This document shows positions 37,332-46,869 of a stretch of DNA of 64,000 nt, piece after piece. A program made the position numbers and the translations under genes. Source of the DNA: Odoribacter sp. (GTDB lineage: Bacteria; Bacteroidota; Bacteroidia; Bacteroidales; Muribaculaceae); assembly GCA_023663145.1 (NCBI GenBank), contig JAMPHZ010000006.1, positions 1 through 64,000 of the forward strand, given 5' to 3'. How positions within the stretch are numbered: position 1 is the stretch's first letter; every line of letters starts with the position of its first letter. The notes beneath the pieces were generated by a model. That model worked only from the letters and a program-made list of their open reading frames with translations. It did not search any database and was not told where the DNA came from.

Positions 37332-38180
37332 GTGATAAACCGCAACCCCCTGATAGCATTTGTGCTCACTGCCATTTTGGCCGTGTACCTTGTTGTTGCA
37401 CTGAACGCAGCCTCGTCAATGGCCCGCACCGACAAATTTGCAGGTTGCCGCATAAATGTCGAAGACTCACTTGCATCGGGATTCGTGTCACAGGCCGATG
37501 TATCGGCCGAATGCGGCGGCATAATGACATGGATAGGCGAACGCGAACGCGGATCAATCGACATAGGAGAACTTGAGCGCACATTACGGAAATGCGACAA
37601 AATCGAGAAAGTAAATGTGAGCGTACTGAACAATAACATGTTGCAGATCAACGTAGTGCCTATGGTGCCCGTAGCACGCGTGTTCGACATAAATTCATCA
37701 TACTACATCAACGCAGGTGGCAAGCGGATATCAGCCGATCCACGCTATCATGTTGACGTACCGGTGGTGGTTGGTCATTTTCCGGCCTCGCGGCCTGCGG
37801 TTAGACTTCTGCCGCTTCTTGAGAAAATTGCATCAGTGCCGGAGCTTGACGCTCTGGTATCGACAGTGCGGCAGGAAGCCGACGGCGACATTATCATAGT
37901 CCCGTCAATCCGTGGCCATGTGGTTAACTTCGGTGACACATCAGATGTCGATAACAAATTCAAGCGCCTTGAGGCATTCTACCGCAATGTCATGCCGGTA
38001 CGCGGTTGGGAAACATACGACACCATAAGCGTGAAATGGCGTGGCCGTGTGGTCACCACACGTCGCAACAAAGCTCTCGGCTCATCATCTCTGGCAGCCA
38101 CGATTGAGGAATATGATGATATCGATGACACCGAGACTATGACAACCCCTCTCCACTCCGACACCACCTCAATTCAATAA
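37332..38180 (+). CDS. ftsQ: FtsQ-like cell division protein
   Basis: About 282 residues with a short cytoplasmic start, one membrane helix (LIAFVLTAILAVYLVVAL), then a periplasmic part resembling a degenerate POTRA domain (GSIDIGELERTLRKCDKIEKVNVSV) and the FtsQ beta domain (LQINVVPMVPVARVFD). Identity rests mainly on topology and place between murC and ftsA. The start is a GTG; no ATG is available before the helix. The C-terminal 45 residues are acidic and probably disordered. Confidence 0.85.
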   Translation: MINRNPLIAFVLTAILAVYLVVALNAASSMARTDKFAGCRINVEDSLASGFVSQADVSAECGGIMTWIGERERGSIDIGELERTLRKCDKIEKVNVSVLNNNMLQINVVPMVPVARVFDINSSYYINAGGKRISADPRYHVDVPVVVGHFPASRPAVRLLPLLEKIASVPELDALVSTVRQEADGDIIIVPSIRGHVVNFGDTSDVDNKFKRLEAFYRNVMPVRGWETYDTISVKWRGRVVTTRRNKALGSSSLAATIEEYDDIDDTETMTTPLHSDTTSIQ

Positions 38181-38193
38181 TTCATTCAGTACT

Positions 38194-39606
38194 ATGGAAT
38201 CCAGATATATAGCAGCAATCGAGATAGGCAGTTCCAAAATCAAGGGAATTGTGGCTTCGGTGGATCCTACGGCAGCGATTTCTGTCATCGCTATCGAAGA
38301 AACCGACACAGCCGAAAGTGTGCGCCATGGCCGCGTGCAGAATGCACGCGAGGCTGCCGAGCGAGTCAATGACATAATACGCCGCCTTGAGAACAACCCT
38401 CGCCTTGCAGGCGGTCGCCTCACTTCGGTTTATGTATCCAACGGAGGCCGGTCGGTGGACTCGCGTGCCGTCGAATCAGATGTGCGTCTCGGTGGCGATG
38501 TGGAAATAACAGCACAGGTACTTGAAAAACTTCACAATGAAGCCCGTTATAATTTGGCTACCGACCGCGATGTACTATACATAGGCGACCGCCGGTTCAT
38601 GGTCGACGGCACCGAAGTCAAACGCATAATAGGCTCGTTCGGCAATGCGATCCACGGCGAATTCACCATAGTGACCGCCTCGGTAGAGAACCGCCGGAAT
38701 CTCGACCGCGTGAAAATTGAATCACACGGCGCCGACATACCGCGGCATTACATACCCCGCCCCGTCGCCATCGCCGACATGCTCCTGAGTGACTCGGAAC
38801 GCCAGTTAGGCACCCTGCTTGTAGATCTCGGTGCCGAAACCACCACTGTAGCCATCTATAAGGCAAGCGCCCTACAGCTACTTGCGACATTGCCAATGGG
38901 CTCAGCCAATATCACTCGAGACCTCTCGCAAGGCCTCGGCATCACCGCCGAAGCGGCCGAGAATATAAAACTTACACGAGGCAGGGCTGTCGCTGACCGC
39001 GTCAAAAATGTCGAGGCAGATCCCGAGACTGCCGAAATCACAAACTACATTTCTGCACGCGCCGGCGAGATTATAGCCAATATAATAAACTACATAGACC
39101 AAAGCGGCATCAATCTCTCCGACCTCCCCGGCGGCATAGTACTCACCGGTGGTGGCTCACGGCTAAAAGGCTTTGATGAGATGCTTGAGGCACAGACCAA
39201 ACTTAAAGTGCGTCATGCTGCTATTGACGCTACCATCGGAGGCGCGCCATTCAACAATCCCGACAATGCAGATGTGATAGCATTGGTAAAATACGCCGCG
39301 GCTCACGATGGCGACAATGCCTCTTGTATCGAACTTCCCTCCACAGCAGGCACCCGGCAGGCGACCTCCACAGCAGGCGCAACAGGCCCGGCTGCCGGAC
39401 AGCGCGAACCCATTGACGAGAACGATCCACGACTGCTCTACGATGACGAACCTTTCGACCAACCCGACAACATTGTCGACGACGAACTTCCCGAACCAGG
39501 CGCCAATGCCGGCGAAACCCGGGACAACCTGCTGAAGCGCATCGCAAACTGGCTGACAAAGCCCAAAGACGCCGATCTTGACAGCGACAGTGAATCCCTT
39601 GATTAA
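38194..39606 (+). CDS. ftsA: Cell division protein FtsA
   Basis: Actin-like ATPase that tethers FtsZ to the membrane, 470 residues. Landmarks: AAIEIGSSKIKGIVA (phosphate 1), the SHS2 insertion near VYVSNGGRSV, VDLGAETTTVAIY (phosphate 2), and GGIVLTGGGSRLKG (adenosine motif). A disordered linker rich in Thr, Ala, Pro and Asp spans about 375-445, and the C-terminal amphipathic helix is RDNLLKRIANWLTK. Confidence 0.95.
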   Translation: MESRYIAAIEIGSSKIKGIVASVDPTAAISVIAIEETDTAESVRHGRVQNAREAAERVNDIIRRLENNPRLAGGRLTSVYVSNGGRSVDSRAVESDVRLGGDVEITAQVLEKLHNEARYNLATDRDVLYIGDRRFMVDGTEVKRIIGSFGNAIHGEFTIVTASVENRRNLDRVKIESHGADIPRHYIPRPVAIADMLLSDSERQLGTLLVDLGAETTTVAIYKASALQLLATLPMGSANITRDLSQGLGITAEAAENIKLTRGRAVADRVKNVEADPETAEITNYISARAGEIIANIINYIDQSGINLSDLPGGIVLTGGGSRLKGFDEMLEAQTKLKVRHAAIDATIGGAPFNNPDNADVIALVKYAAAHDGDNASCIELPSTAGTRQATSTAGATGPAAGQREPIDENDPRLLYDDEPFDQPDNIVDDELPEPGANAGETRDNLLKRIANWLTKPKDADLDSDSESLD

Positions 39607-39633
39607 ACACCACCCGTAACTACTCTATCAATT

Positions 39634-40968
39634 ATGGCTCCCGAAGACTCTCAATATCTCGATAAATATAACGTTCAACCACAGGGCGAACAGGAAGTTG
39701 ACCACATCATAGTAGTGGGTGTCGGCGGCGGCGGCAACAATGCTGTCGACCACATGTTCAAACAAGGCGTCGAACACGTGTCATTTGTTGTGGTTAACAC
39801 TGACCGTCAGGCGCTCCGCAACTCATCAGTACCCAACAAACTGCTTATCGGCCCGGGCGTGACCAACGGCCGAGGTGCCGGCAACATGCCCGATGTCGCA
39901 TTCAAAGCTGCCGAGGAAAGCGCACGCGACATAGCCGATCTTTTCAACGACGACCTCGACATGGTATTCATCACCGCCGGCATGGGTGGAGGCACTGGCA
40001 CGGGTGCAGCCCCGGTGGTAGCCCGCATAGCAAAAGAAAAAGGATTGCTCACCATAGGCATCGTGACCATTCCGTTCATGTTTGAAGGCATGCGGAAGAT
40101 CCAGAAGGCACTCAACGGAGCCGAGGAAATGAGCAAATATGTCGATGCGATCATGATCGTAAACAACGAGCGGCTGATAGAGATTTATCCTGATTTTGAA
40201 TTTGAATCAGCATTCGCCAAAGCAGATGACGTGCTGTCGACAGCAGCAAGCTCCATTGCTGAAATCATCACACGCAAGGGTTATATAAACCTTGACTTCA
40301 ACGACGTCAACACGACCCTGCGCGACGGAGGCACAGCTATAATAGCAGTCGGCTACGGAGAGGGTGAAAACAGGGTGACCAAAGCCATCGAAGACGCCCT
40401 GCATTCGCCTCTGCTCAAAAACACTGATGTGCTGTCATCAAAGAAGATTCTGTTCAACCTATACTACTCCCGCACGGCCAACGTGCGCTTCAAAGCATCA
40501 GAAGCTAAGGAACTCAACGATTTCATACGACGCGTGGAGGAAGAAGTCGACGTGATATGGGGTATAACCTACGATGAATCACTTGGCGACAAGGTAAAAT
40601 TCACCATCCTCGCGTCAGGGTTTGATGTGACCGTGAATGAAGACAAGAAGGTACAGAGTCCCAAAGCAACTGAACCGGACCAGAAACCCGATGATGTGGA
40701 CATACAGAAAATCGGAAAAGTCTACGGCACCGAGAAGGTACAGAAAATAGAACGCGAACGCGAGTCACGCAACTATATCCTGCTTTCGCCCGACACGCTC
40801 GATGATGACGCAGTGATCAATGAATTCGAGAAAGTACCGACCTTCGCACGCGCCGGCAGAGCCAAACTCACCACTACCATCAAGCCTTCGGCCCCTGAAC
40901 CGGCTACACGACCTGCCGAGCCTGAATCAGGAGCTCAACGCATAATGTTTGACCCTGAAGACGACTGA
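39634..40968 (+). CDS. ftsZ: Cell division protein FtsZ
   Basis: Tubulin-like GTPase that forms the division ring, 444 residues. Landmarks: VGVGGGGNNAVDHM, VVNTDRQAL, GMGGGTGTGAAPV (tubulin signature), NNERL, and FNDVNTTLRDGG. After residue 325 there is a linker. A VPTFAR motif near 401-406, close to the usual conserved C-terminal peptide that binds FtsA, lies about 39 residues before the end and is followed by an unusual extra tail ending in FDPEDD. Confidence 0.97.
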   Translation: MAPEDSQYLDKYNVQPQGEQEVDHIIVVGVGGGGNNAVDHMFKQGVEHVSFVVVNTDRQALRNSSVPNKLLIGPGVTNGRGAGNMPDVAFKAAEESARDIADLFNDDLDMVFITAGMGGGTGTGAAPVVARIAKEKGLLTIGIVTIPFMFEGMRKIQKALNGAEEMSKYVDAIMIVNNERLIEIYPDFEFESAFAKADDVLSTAASSIAEIITRKGYINLDFNDVNTTLRDGGTAIIAVGYGEGENRVTKAIEDALHSPLLKNTDVLSSKKILFNLYYSRTANVRFKASEAKELNDFIRRVEEEVDVIWGITYDESLGDKVKFTILASGFDVTVNEDKKVQSPKATEPDQKPDDVDIQKIGKVYGTEKVQKIERERESRNYILLSPDTLDDDAVINEFEKVPTFARAGRAKLTTTIKPSAPEPATRPAEPESGAQRIMFDPEDD

Positions 40969-40999
40969 ACATTACCCCCTCCGAGCGCGTTTTCTTAAC

Positions 41000-41698
41000 A
41001 TGAAAAAGAAACTTGTAATATCAACAGGTGCCGGGATGAGTGCCGAAAGTGGCATCTCCACTTTCCGCGATGCAGGCGGACTGTGGGAAAACTTCCCGGT
41101 GATGGACGTTGCAAGCGCCGACGGATTTGCCCGCAATCCCGCGTTGGTTCATAAATTCTACAACCAGCGCCGCCATGATCTTATTAAAGCGTCACCAAAC
41201 GCCGGTCATAAGGCCTTGGTCGAACTCGAGAAATATTATGACGTTTTCGTAATAACTCAGAACGTTGATGACCTTCACGAACGCGCCGGCTCTTCCAACG
41301 TGCTGCATCTGCACGGCGAGCTGATGAAAGTGAGGGCCGTTGATAACGAGTCAAAGGTATATACATTATCACCATCACCTGCGGCGCTTGAAACCACTCC
41401 TGACACCATGATTGACGGTCACCATGTGCGACCTCATATAGTGTTCTTTCAGGAAGCCGTGCCTAATTTCGAACCGGCCACCGAACTCGCCTCACAGGCC
41501 GATATATTCGTGATAATAGGCACATCATTGGCCGTATACCCCGCAGCTGCCTTACTCCACTATGTAAGGTCAGGAGTTCCGGTATATTATATTGATCCCC
41601 GACCTGCAGCAGTGCCGGCCGGAGTAAATGTGATCAAGGCGCCTGCCACAGAGGGCGTGCGCATACTCGCCCGCGAGTTAGGTGTAACAATTGAATAA
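41000..41698 (+). CDS. Sir2-family NAD-dependent protein deacylase without zinc cysteines
   Basis: Sirtuin of 232 residues. NAD-binding blocks are intact: STGAGMSAESGISTFRDAGG, ITQNVDDLHERAGS, and LHLHGEL with the catalytic His105, then GTSLAVYPAAAL. The zinc module that normally carries four Cys (between HGEL and RPHIV) has none here; the segment reads KVRAVDNESKVYTLSP onward. A cysteine-free version is seen in a set of short Bacteroides sirtuins, so this may be a subfamily trait. The frame opens at 40949 in ftsZ, but the ATG at 41000 is clearly the start. Confidence 0.88.
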   Translation: MKKKLVISTGAGMSAESGISTFRDAGGLWENFPVMDVASADGFARNPALVHKFYNQRRHDLIKASPNAGHKALVELEKYYDVFVITQNVDDLHERAGSSNVLHLHGELMKVRAVDNESKVYTLSPSPAALETTPDTMIDGHHVRPHIVFFQEAVPNFEPATELASQADIFVIIGTSLAVYPAAALLHYVRSGVPVYYIDPRPAAVPAGVNVIKAPATEGVRILARELGVTIE

Positions 41699-41707
41699 CA
41701 AATAATT

Positions 41708-42046
41708 ATGGAATCAACACGTCAAGCAAAAATAGCCCGTCTGCTTCAAAAAGAACTCAGCGAGATATTCCGCCGTCAGACAGCCAAGACACACGGCGTC
41801 ATCGTATCGGTGAGCACGGTGCGTGTGTCACCTGATCTATCAGTAGCAAAAGTTTACCTTTCTATATTCCCTTCAGGAAAGGGGGCAGAGTTGCTCGAAT
41901 CAATCAAGCAATCCTCAAAAACCGTGCGCTATGAACTTGCACAGCAAGTGCGTTTCCAACTGCGCAAGACACCCGAGTTGCAGTTTTATCTTGACGACTC
42001 ACTCGACTATCTCGAAAACATCGACCATCTGCTCGAACAGTCCTGA
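41708..42046 (+). CDS. rbfA: Ribosome-binding factor A
   Basis: Small KH-like factor for 30S subunit maturation, 112 residues. ARLLQKELSEIFRR, VSVSTVRVSPDLSVAKVYLSIF and LRKTPELQFYLDDSLDY are the typical RbfA blocks. Separated by 9 bases from the sirtuin gene and by 11 from the permease gene. Confidence 0.95.
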   Translation: MESTRQAKIARLLQKELSEIFRRQTAKTHGVIVSVSTVRVSPDLSVAKVYLSIFPSGKGAELLESIKQSSKTVRYELAQQVRFQLRKTPELQFYLDDSLDYLENIDHLLEQS

Positions 42047-42057
42047 GTCCGCCGGGG

Positions 42058-43293
42058 ATGCTGTCGCTGAAAATAGCCCTGCGCTACCTTCTGTCAAAGA
42101 AGTCACATGGCGCCGTGAACATCATCTCGGCCATCTCAGTGGCCGGGGTCGCTGTAGCCACGGCGGCCATTGTTGTTGTGTTATCGGTTTTCAACGGCTT
42201 TAATTCACTCGCCCGCCTGCAGTTCTCACACATTGATCCTGACCTGCTGATAACACCTGCCACCGGCAAGGTCATGGCCAACGGCGACTCACTCGCCACC
42301 GCCCTGACCGGAAGATCTGACGTGACAGCAGCCGTGGCCGCGCTCGAGGAACGCGCACTGCTCATTTCAGGTGACCGGCAAGCCGGAGTTGTCTTTACCG
42401 GTGTGGGTAAAGGTTGGGACAAGGTAATTGATACGGAGGCAATAGTTCTCGACGGAATGATAACTGACTCCCTGCCTGCCGACGCACACTTCGCCGCCGG
42501 CTCGGATCCTGTTCCGGCAGCATTGGCCGTGGGATTATGGAGCCGCATGGAAGCCGTTTCCCCAATAATGACGCTATACGTGCCCCGGCGCACAGGCCGC
42601 ATTAATCCTGCTAATCCGGCCGGCGCGTTCGAGAAGGTTGAGATTTTTCCCACAGCCCTTCTTCAGACCGACAGGCTGGAATATGACGGCGACCACATCA
42701 TAATTCCCATTGATGCTGCACGCAGGCTGTTAGCTTATACAGGTTCTGAGGCAACGGGAATTCAGGTTGCCCTTCGGGAAGGTTCCGACCCCGACCGAGC
42801 GGCAGTTGACATAGGGCGTGAAATAGGAAAAGAGTACATAGTAAGCACGAGGGAGCGCCAACAAGGCGAAAGCTTCCACATGATTGCCATTGAAAAATGG
42901 GTGACATTCATGATGCTTGTATTCATTCTGCTTATCGCAACATTCAACATAATATCAACATTGTCGCTCATGGTCATTGAGAAGCGCGATAATATGACCA
43001 CCCTGAGGTTCCTGGGGGCAACGCGAAGCACAATCCGCCGTATATTCGTATTGCAAGGCATATTAATAACACTTGCAGGTGGCATCCTGGGCACAATCAC
43101 AGGGCTTGCGTTATCACTTGCACAGCAATGGGGCGGATTCATAAAACTGAACGGCGACGCCAGCAAAATGACAATATCCGTCTATCCTGTTGAAGTCGAA
43201 CTGACAGACCTGGCGGCCGTAATAGCAATAATATTCATAATCTCCCTGATCACAGGCCAGATAACCCGAATCTTCACACGAAAATTTGATTGA
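42058..43293 (+). CDS. ABC permease of the LolC/LolE-FtsX family
   Basis: Inner-membrane protein of 411 residues with one N-terminal helix (NIISAISVAGVAVATAAIVVVLSVF split), a periplasmic domain (about 45-275) and three C-terminal helices. LKIALRYLLSKKSHGAVNIIS and the C-terminal MVIEKRDNMTTLRFLGATRSTIRRIF are the signatures of lipoprotein-releasing permeases. In Bacteroidetes this position next to rbfA is conserved. No ATPase gene is adjacent, so a LolD-like partner must be elsewhere. Confidence 0.88.
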   Translation: MLSLKIALRYLLSKKSHGAVNIISAISVAGVAVATAAIVVVLSVFNGFNSLARLQFSHIDPDLLITPATGKVMANGDSLATALTGRSDVTAAVAALEERALLISGDRQAGVVFTGVGKGWDKVIDTEAIVLDGMITDSLPADAHFAAGSDPVPAALAVGLWSRMEAVSPIMTLYVPRRTGRINPANPAGAFEKVEIFPTALLQTDRLEYDGDHIIIPIDAARRLLAYTGSEATGIQVALREGSDPDRAAVDIGREIGKEYIVSTRERQQGESFHMIAIEKWVTFMMLVFILLIATFNIISTLSLMVIEKRDNMTTLRFLGATRSTIRRIFVLQGILITLAGGILGTITGLALSLAQQWGGFIKLNGDASKMTISVYPVEVELTDLAAVIAIIFIISLITGQITRIFTRKFD

Positions 43294-43297
43294 TCAC

Positions 43298-44077
43298 ATG
43301 CAGACTGTAATGTTTCACGACACCATATTGGGTCCAATACATTCGCGCCGGCTCGGCACATCTCTCGGCATCAACCTGTCGCCACGCGACGGTAAAGTAT
43401 GCACATTCGACTGCCTGTACTGCGAAGCCGGATTCAATGCACAGGGGACGGGCACTACCGGACTGCCAAGCCGCGCACTCGTAGCCGAACTGCTCGAGAA
43501 ACGCATGCAGGAACTCAAAGCCGACGGAACAGACATTGACGTGATAACATTCTCAGGCAACGGCGAACCCACAGTACATCCTGAATTCAGCGGCGTTATT
43601 GACGACACCATAACCCTGCGTGACAGATATTTTCCGACAGCGAAAGTCAGTGTACTCAGCAATTCCACTATGCTCGCGCGCCCTGAGGTGACTGAGGCCC
43701 TGCATCACGTCGACAATTGCATATTAAAACTTGACAGTGCCATCGCAGACACTGTAACCATGCTTGACCGGCCAACCTCACCGGCCTTCGACATAGAGAG
43801 AGTGATCGGACAACTCGCATCAATGGGGGCACATGTAATCGTGCAGACCATGATTACCCGAGGCTCACACAATGGCATAACTGTAGACAACAGCACTGAC
43901 ACGGAGATCAACGCCTTGATTGACGCTTACCGGCGTATTTGTCCGCGCGAGATAATGATCTACTCTTTAGACCGCCCCACTCCCGAAGCCTCGCTGCAAC
44001 GTGTGCCACGCGAAGAACTTCTCAGCATAGCAACGCGCATCACCGACGCCACAGGCATTCCGGTGCAAGTAGCCTGA
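43298..44077 (+). CDS. Radical SAM protein (COG0731-like)
   Basis: About 259 residues. The N-terminal GPIHSRRLGTSLGINL leads into CTFDCLYCE, a CxxxCxxC iron-sulfur cluster site, then FSGNGEPTVHPEF, the GNGEPT motif of COG0731 (wyosine-related, TYW1-like group), and SNSTML. Reaction unknown. A TTG at 43286 also opens the frame and overlaps the previous stop; ATG at 43298 is preferred. Confidence 0.88.
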   Translation: MQTVMFHDTILGPIHSRRLGTSLGINLSPRDGKVCTFDCLYCEAGFNAQGTGTTGLPSRALVAELLEKRMQELKADGTDIDVITFSGNGEPTVHPEFSGVIDDTITLRDRYFPTAKVSVLSNSTMLARPEVTEALHHVDNCILKLDSAIADTVTMLDRPTSPAFDIERVIGQLASMGAHVIVQTMITRGSHNGITVDNSTDTEINALIDAYRRICPREIMIYSLDRPTPEASLQRVPREELLSIATRITDATGIPVQVA

Positions 44078-44115
44078 GAGCGAACACTCCGGCAACCGCA
44101 GTTGTTTTATTCTTG

Positions 44116-45039
44116 ATGAAAAAATTTCTGCATTGCGACAACGGTTTTATTGAACAAGATACCTGGCAACCCGATTGTTGGGTAAATATAGAAGAACCCG
44201 ACGAGACTGATCTGCTGTTTCTTGCCGACACATTAGGTGTCCCGCAATCATTCATGGAGTCACTCGCCGATGCCGACGAACGGCCACGTGTCGACAACGA
44301 AGACGGTTGGCTGCTCACAATTCTGCGGGTGCCAATGCCCGACCCCTCGGGCGAGACACCTTTCACCACCGTGCCTATAGGGGTTATGACCAACCGCGAC
44401 ATGATCGTGACCCTCTGCCATTACAAGACTGAAATCGTTGACGACTTCATATCATTCAGCCAACGCCGCGCCATTCAGGTGATACGCCAGCAAGATTTCA
44501 TCATGCGCCTCATAGTCAGTGCCACATATTGGTATCTGTCATACCTTAAAGACATCAATTCCGAGGTAAGCTCAGCCGAAAAAGCTTTACGCAAGAGCGT
44601 GCAGAACCGCGATCTTATAGCCATGCTGCGCATTCAGAAAACACTTGTATACTTCAACACGTCAATCAACGGCAACCATTCATTACTCGAGCGGCTCTGC
44701 AAAGTATATGCCGACGATTATGACACCGACTTGCTCGAAGATCTCGAAATCGAGATAAAACAAGCCGACAACACAGTCAACGTCTATTCCAACATCCTTG
44801 AAAGCACGATGGATGCATATGCGTCAGTCATATCCAACAACATCAACAACATAATGAAACGCATGACATCGATCACACTTATAATAATGGTCCCGACACT
44901 CATCGCGTCATTATACGGAATGAACGTCAACGACCTGTGGCTGGCACAGGTCAAAGGGTCTTTTTTCATGGTTTTGGGTATCGCCGTATTACTCACATTG
45001 GGCGCCTATATATGGCTCCGAAAGATAAAATGGCTCTGA
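44116..45039 (+). CDS. corA: CorA-family magnesium/cobalt transporter
   Basis: Pentameric divalent-cation channel, about 307 residues. Cytoplasmic funnel domain of 240 residues, then two C-terminal membrane helices with the YGMNV signature at the end of the first (SLYGMNVND). The upstream open frame to 43939 is antisense-like noise within the radical SAM gene; the ATG at 44116 begins the conserved MKKFLHCDNG. Confidence 0.93.
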   Translation: MKKFLHCDNGFIEQDTWQPDCWVNIEEPDETDLLFLADTLGVPQSFMESLADADERPRVDNEDGWLLTILRVPMPDPSGETPFTTVPIGVMTNRDMIVTLCHYKTEIVDDFISFSQRRAIQVIRQQDFIMRLIVSATYWYLSYLKDINSEVSSAEKALRKSVQNRDLIAMLRIQKTLVYFNTSINGNHSLLERLCKVYADDYDTDLLEDLEIEIKQADNTVNVYSNILESTMDAYASVISNNINNIMKRMTSITLIIMVPTLIASLYGMNVNDLWLAQVKGSFFMVLGIAVLLTLGAYIWLRKIKWL

Positions 45040-45116
45040 GAGCACACTCCCTTCCCCGCAACACACCTGCGACAAGCACATTGATCAACCGCCTTATGAC
45101 CGAAAGGTTGCAAATA

Positions 45117-45148
45117 TTTGCGCGGGTGAGGAAAAAGTGCTAAATTTG
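45117..45148 (+). promoter_or_regulatory. Promoter of the SDR-like gene
   Basis: TTTG at 45117-45120 and TAAATTTG at 45141-45148 with a 20-base spacer, a full consensus match. The leader to the ATG at 45164 is about 10 bases. Confidence 0.87.
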
Positions 45149-45163
45149 TGAAAATTTTCAGGA

Positions 45164-45838
45164 ATGGCCAAAACTGTATTCATCACCGGAGGAGCTACCG
45201 GCACCGGGGCTGCAGCTGTGAGAGCGTTTGCAGCGGCCGGTTGGCGAGTGACGTTTATGGACTCACGCCCTCAAGAAGCGAAAGCCCTCATAAACAGCAT
45301 TGACTCGGAAGAAGCGATATTCTTCTTCGAAGGCTCGCCGCGTAACCGCGCCGCCCTTGATGCCGCGCTCGAACTCGCGTCAGATGAAGCCGGAGGTATC
45401 AATGCTCTAATAACATGCTCCGGCTTTTACAAGCCCAACACCATCATAGATATATTGCCGGGCGAACTCGATGACATGATACAATGCAATATCACCGGTA
45501 CAGTGAACTCATTGCAGTCCGCCTTACCTTTCTTAGCCAATGCCGGCGATGATGACGCTTCAATTATCATAACCATCCCCACAGTAAGCAGTGCCGAAGA
45601 AAAAGGCGGCAGTTGCAGTGCAGGGATATGCCGCGGCGCATTACTTCAGCTTACAGGTGCCGCCGCCGGCGATCTTGAAAACCTCGGCATACGCGTAAAC
45701 GCCGCCATAATCCCCGCCCGCAGCAATACCGGAAGTGCAGAAAAGTTACTGAGTCTGACAGCCAACCACGGACTCAACGGCGCTATCGTTGACCTGAGCG
45801 AATCTGATGGCGGCGACATCGTGAACTTAAGTTTTTAA
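45164..45838 (+). CDS. SDR-fold protein lacking the catalytic Tyr/Lys
   Basis: 224-residue short-chain dehydrogenase/reductase fold. Cofactor motif ITGGATGTGAAAV near residue 8 (TGxxxGxG). CSGFYKPNTI corresponds to the NNAG strand, and NITGTVNSLQSALP to the next helix. At the active site, where family members have YxxxK before xALLQLT, this protein has SCSAGICRGALLQLT (residues 150-164): no Tyr and Arg or Cys instead of Lys. It may bind NAD(P) without being a normal reductase. First gene of a unit with phoH and purC. Confidence 0.8.
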   Translation: MAKTVFITGGATGTGAAAVRAFAAAGWRVTFMDSRPQEAKALINSIDSEEAIFFFEGSPRNRAALDAALELASDEAGGINALITCSGFYKPNTIIDILPGELDDMIQCNITGTVNSLQSALPFLANAGDDDASIIITIPTVSSAEEKGGSCSAGICRGALLQLTGAAAGDLENLGIRVNAAIIPARSNTGSAEKLLSLTANHGLNGAIVDLSESDGGDIVNLSF

Positions 45839-45881
45839 TCATTGTTAAAAATGTAAGGTCACCTTAAAAATTTCAGGAAGC

Positions 45882-46865
45882 ATGATTGAGCGCATCATAT
45901 TAATCGACAATGCAGACCCCGTGAGTTTCTACGGAGTGAACAACTCCAACATGCAACTGATACGCAATCTTTTTCCCAAACTACGCATCGCCGCCCGCGG
46001 CACAGTGATAAAGGTTATAGGCGAAGAGAACGAAACCGCCGAGTTCGAGAGCAAGATCAAGGAACTTGAAGACTACGCCTCAAGCTACAATACCTTGCCC
46101 GAAGACGTAATCCTTGACATAGTGAAAGGAGAGGCCCGCAAAGAGCTTAAAAAAGACAGCGTGATCATCTACGGTCTCAACGGCAAGCCAATCCAGGGGC
46201 GCACGCCCAACCAGCAGCTAATGGTAGAGGAGGTGCTGCACAATGACCTCACATTCGCCCTTGGTCCCGCCGGCACAGGCAAGACATACATAGCGATAGC
46301 GCTTGCAGTAAGAGCGCTTAAGAACAAAGAGGTGCGTAAGATAATACTCTCACGGCCAGCTGTGGAAGCAGGTGAGAAATTAGGATTCCTCCCCGGCGAC
46401 ATGAAAGATAAGATCGATCCTTATCTCCAACCGCTATACGACGCGCTCGAGGACATGATTCCGCCCGTGAAACTACGCGAATACATGGAGTCGAAAGTAA
46501 TACAGATAGCTCCGTTGGCATTCATGCGCGGCCGCACTCTAAATGACGCCATAATAGTGCTTGACGAGGCCCAGAACACCACCACCCATCAGATTAAGAT
46601 GTTTCTTACGCGCCTGGGTATGAACGCCAAGATGATCATCACCGGCGACGTAACACAGATTGACCTGCCGCGCTCAACCGTGTCGGGACTCACCCGGGCA
46701 TTGAAAGTGCTTGATGGCGTGCCCGGCATAGGCCGTGTTGAATTCAGCAAGAAAGATATTGTGCGGCATGCTCTTGTGCAACGCATAGTCGAGGCTTATG
46801 AAAAAGCTGAAAAAGCCGAGAAAGCCGCGGCCCCCGAAAATCACGAACACACTAATTCACTATAA
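45882..46865 (+). CDS. PhoH-like ATPase (YbeZ type)
   Basis: 327-residue P-loop protein associated with RNA metabolism in the YbeZ/YbeY context. A KH-like N-terminal part ([15 protein letters not shown]) is followed by [21 protein letters not shown], the Walker [26 protein letters not shown], and the Walker [13 protein letters not shown]-terminal 20 residues are Lys/Glu/Ala-rich. The ybeY partner is not adjacent. Confidence 0.92.
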   Translation: MIERIILIDNADPVSFYGVNNSNMQLIRNLFPKLRIAARGTVIKVIGEENETAEFESKIKELEDYASSYNTLPEDVILDIVKGEARKELKKDSVIIYGLNGKPIQGRTPNQQLMVEEVLHNDLTFALGPAGTGKTYIAIALAVRALKNKEVRKIILSRPAVEAGEKLGFLPGDMKDKIDPYLQPLYDALEDMIPPVKLREYMESKVIQIAPLAFMRGRTLNDAIIVLDEAQNTTTHQIKMFLTRLGMNAKMIITGDVTQIDLPRSTVSGLTRALKVLDGVPGIGRVEFSKKDIVRHALVQRIVEAYEKAEKAEKAAAPENHEHTNSL

Positions 46866-46869
46866 CGCA

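Noticed and set aside
43939-44115. N-terminal extension of CorA (Arg/His-rich)
   Set aside because: It is an out-of-frame reading of the radical SAM gene; the conserved N-terminus starts at 44116.
44070-45070. Similar TGAGAGC..ACACTCC strings directly after the radical SAM gene and after corA
   Set aside because: Only about 15 bases with a gap and no other copy; chance cannot be excluded.
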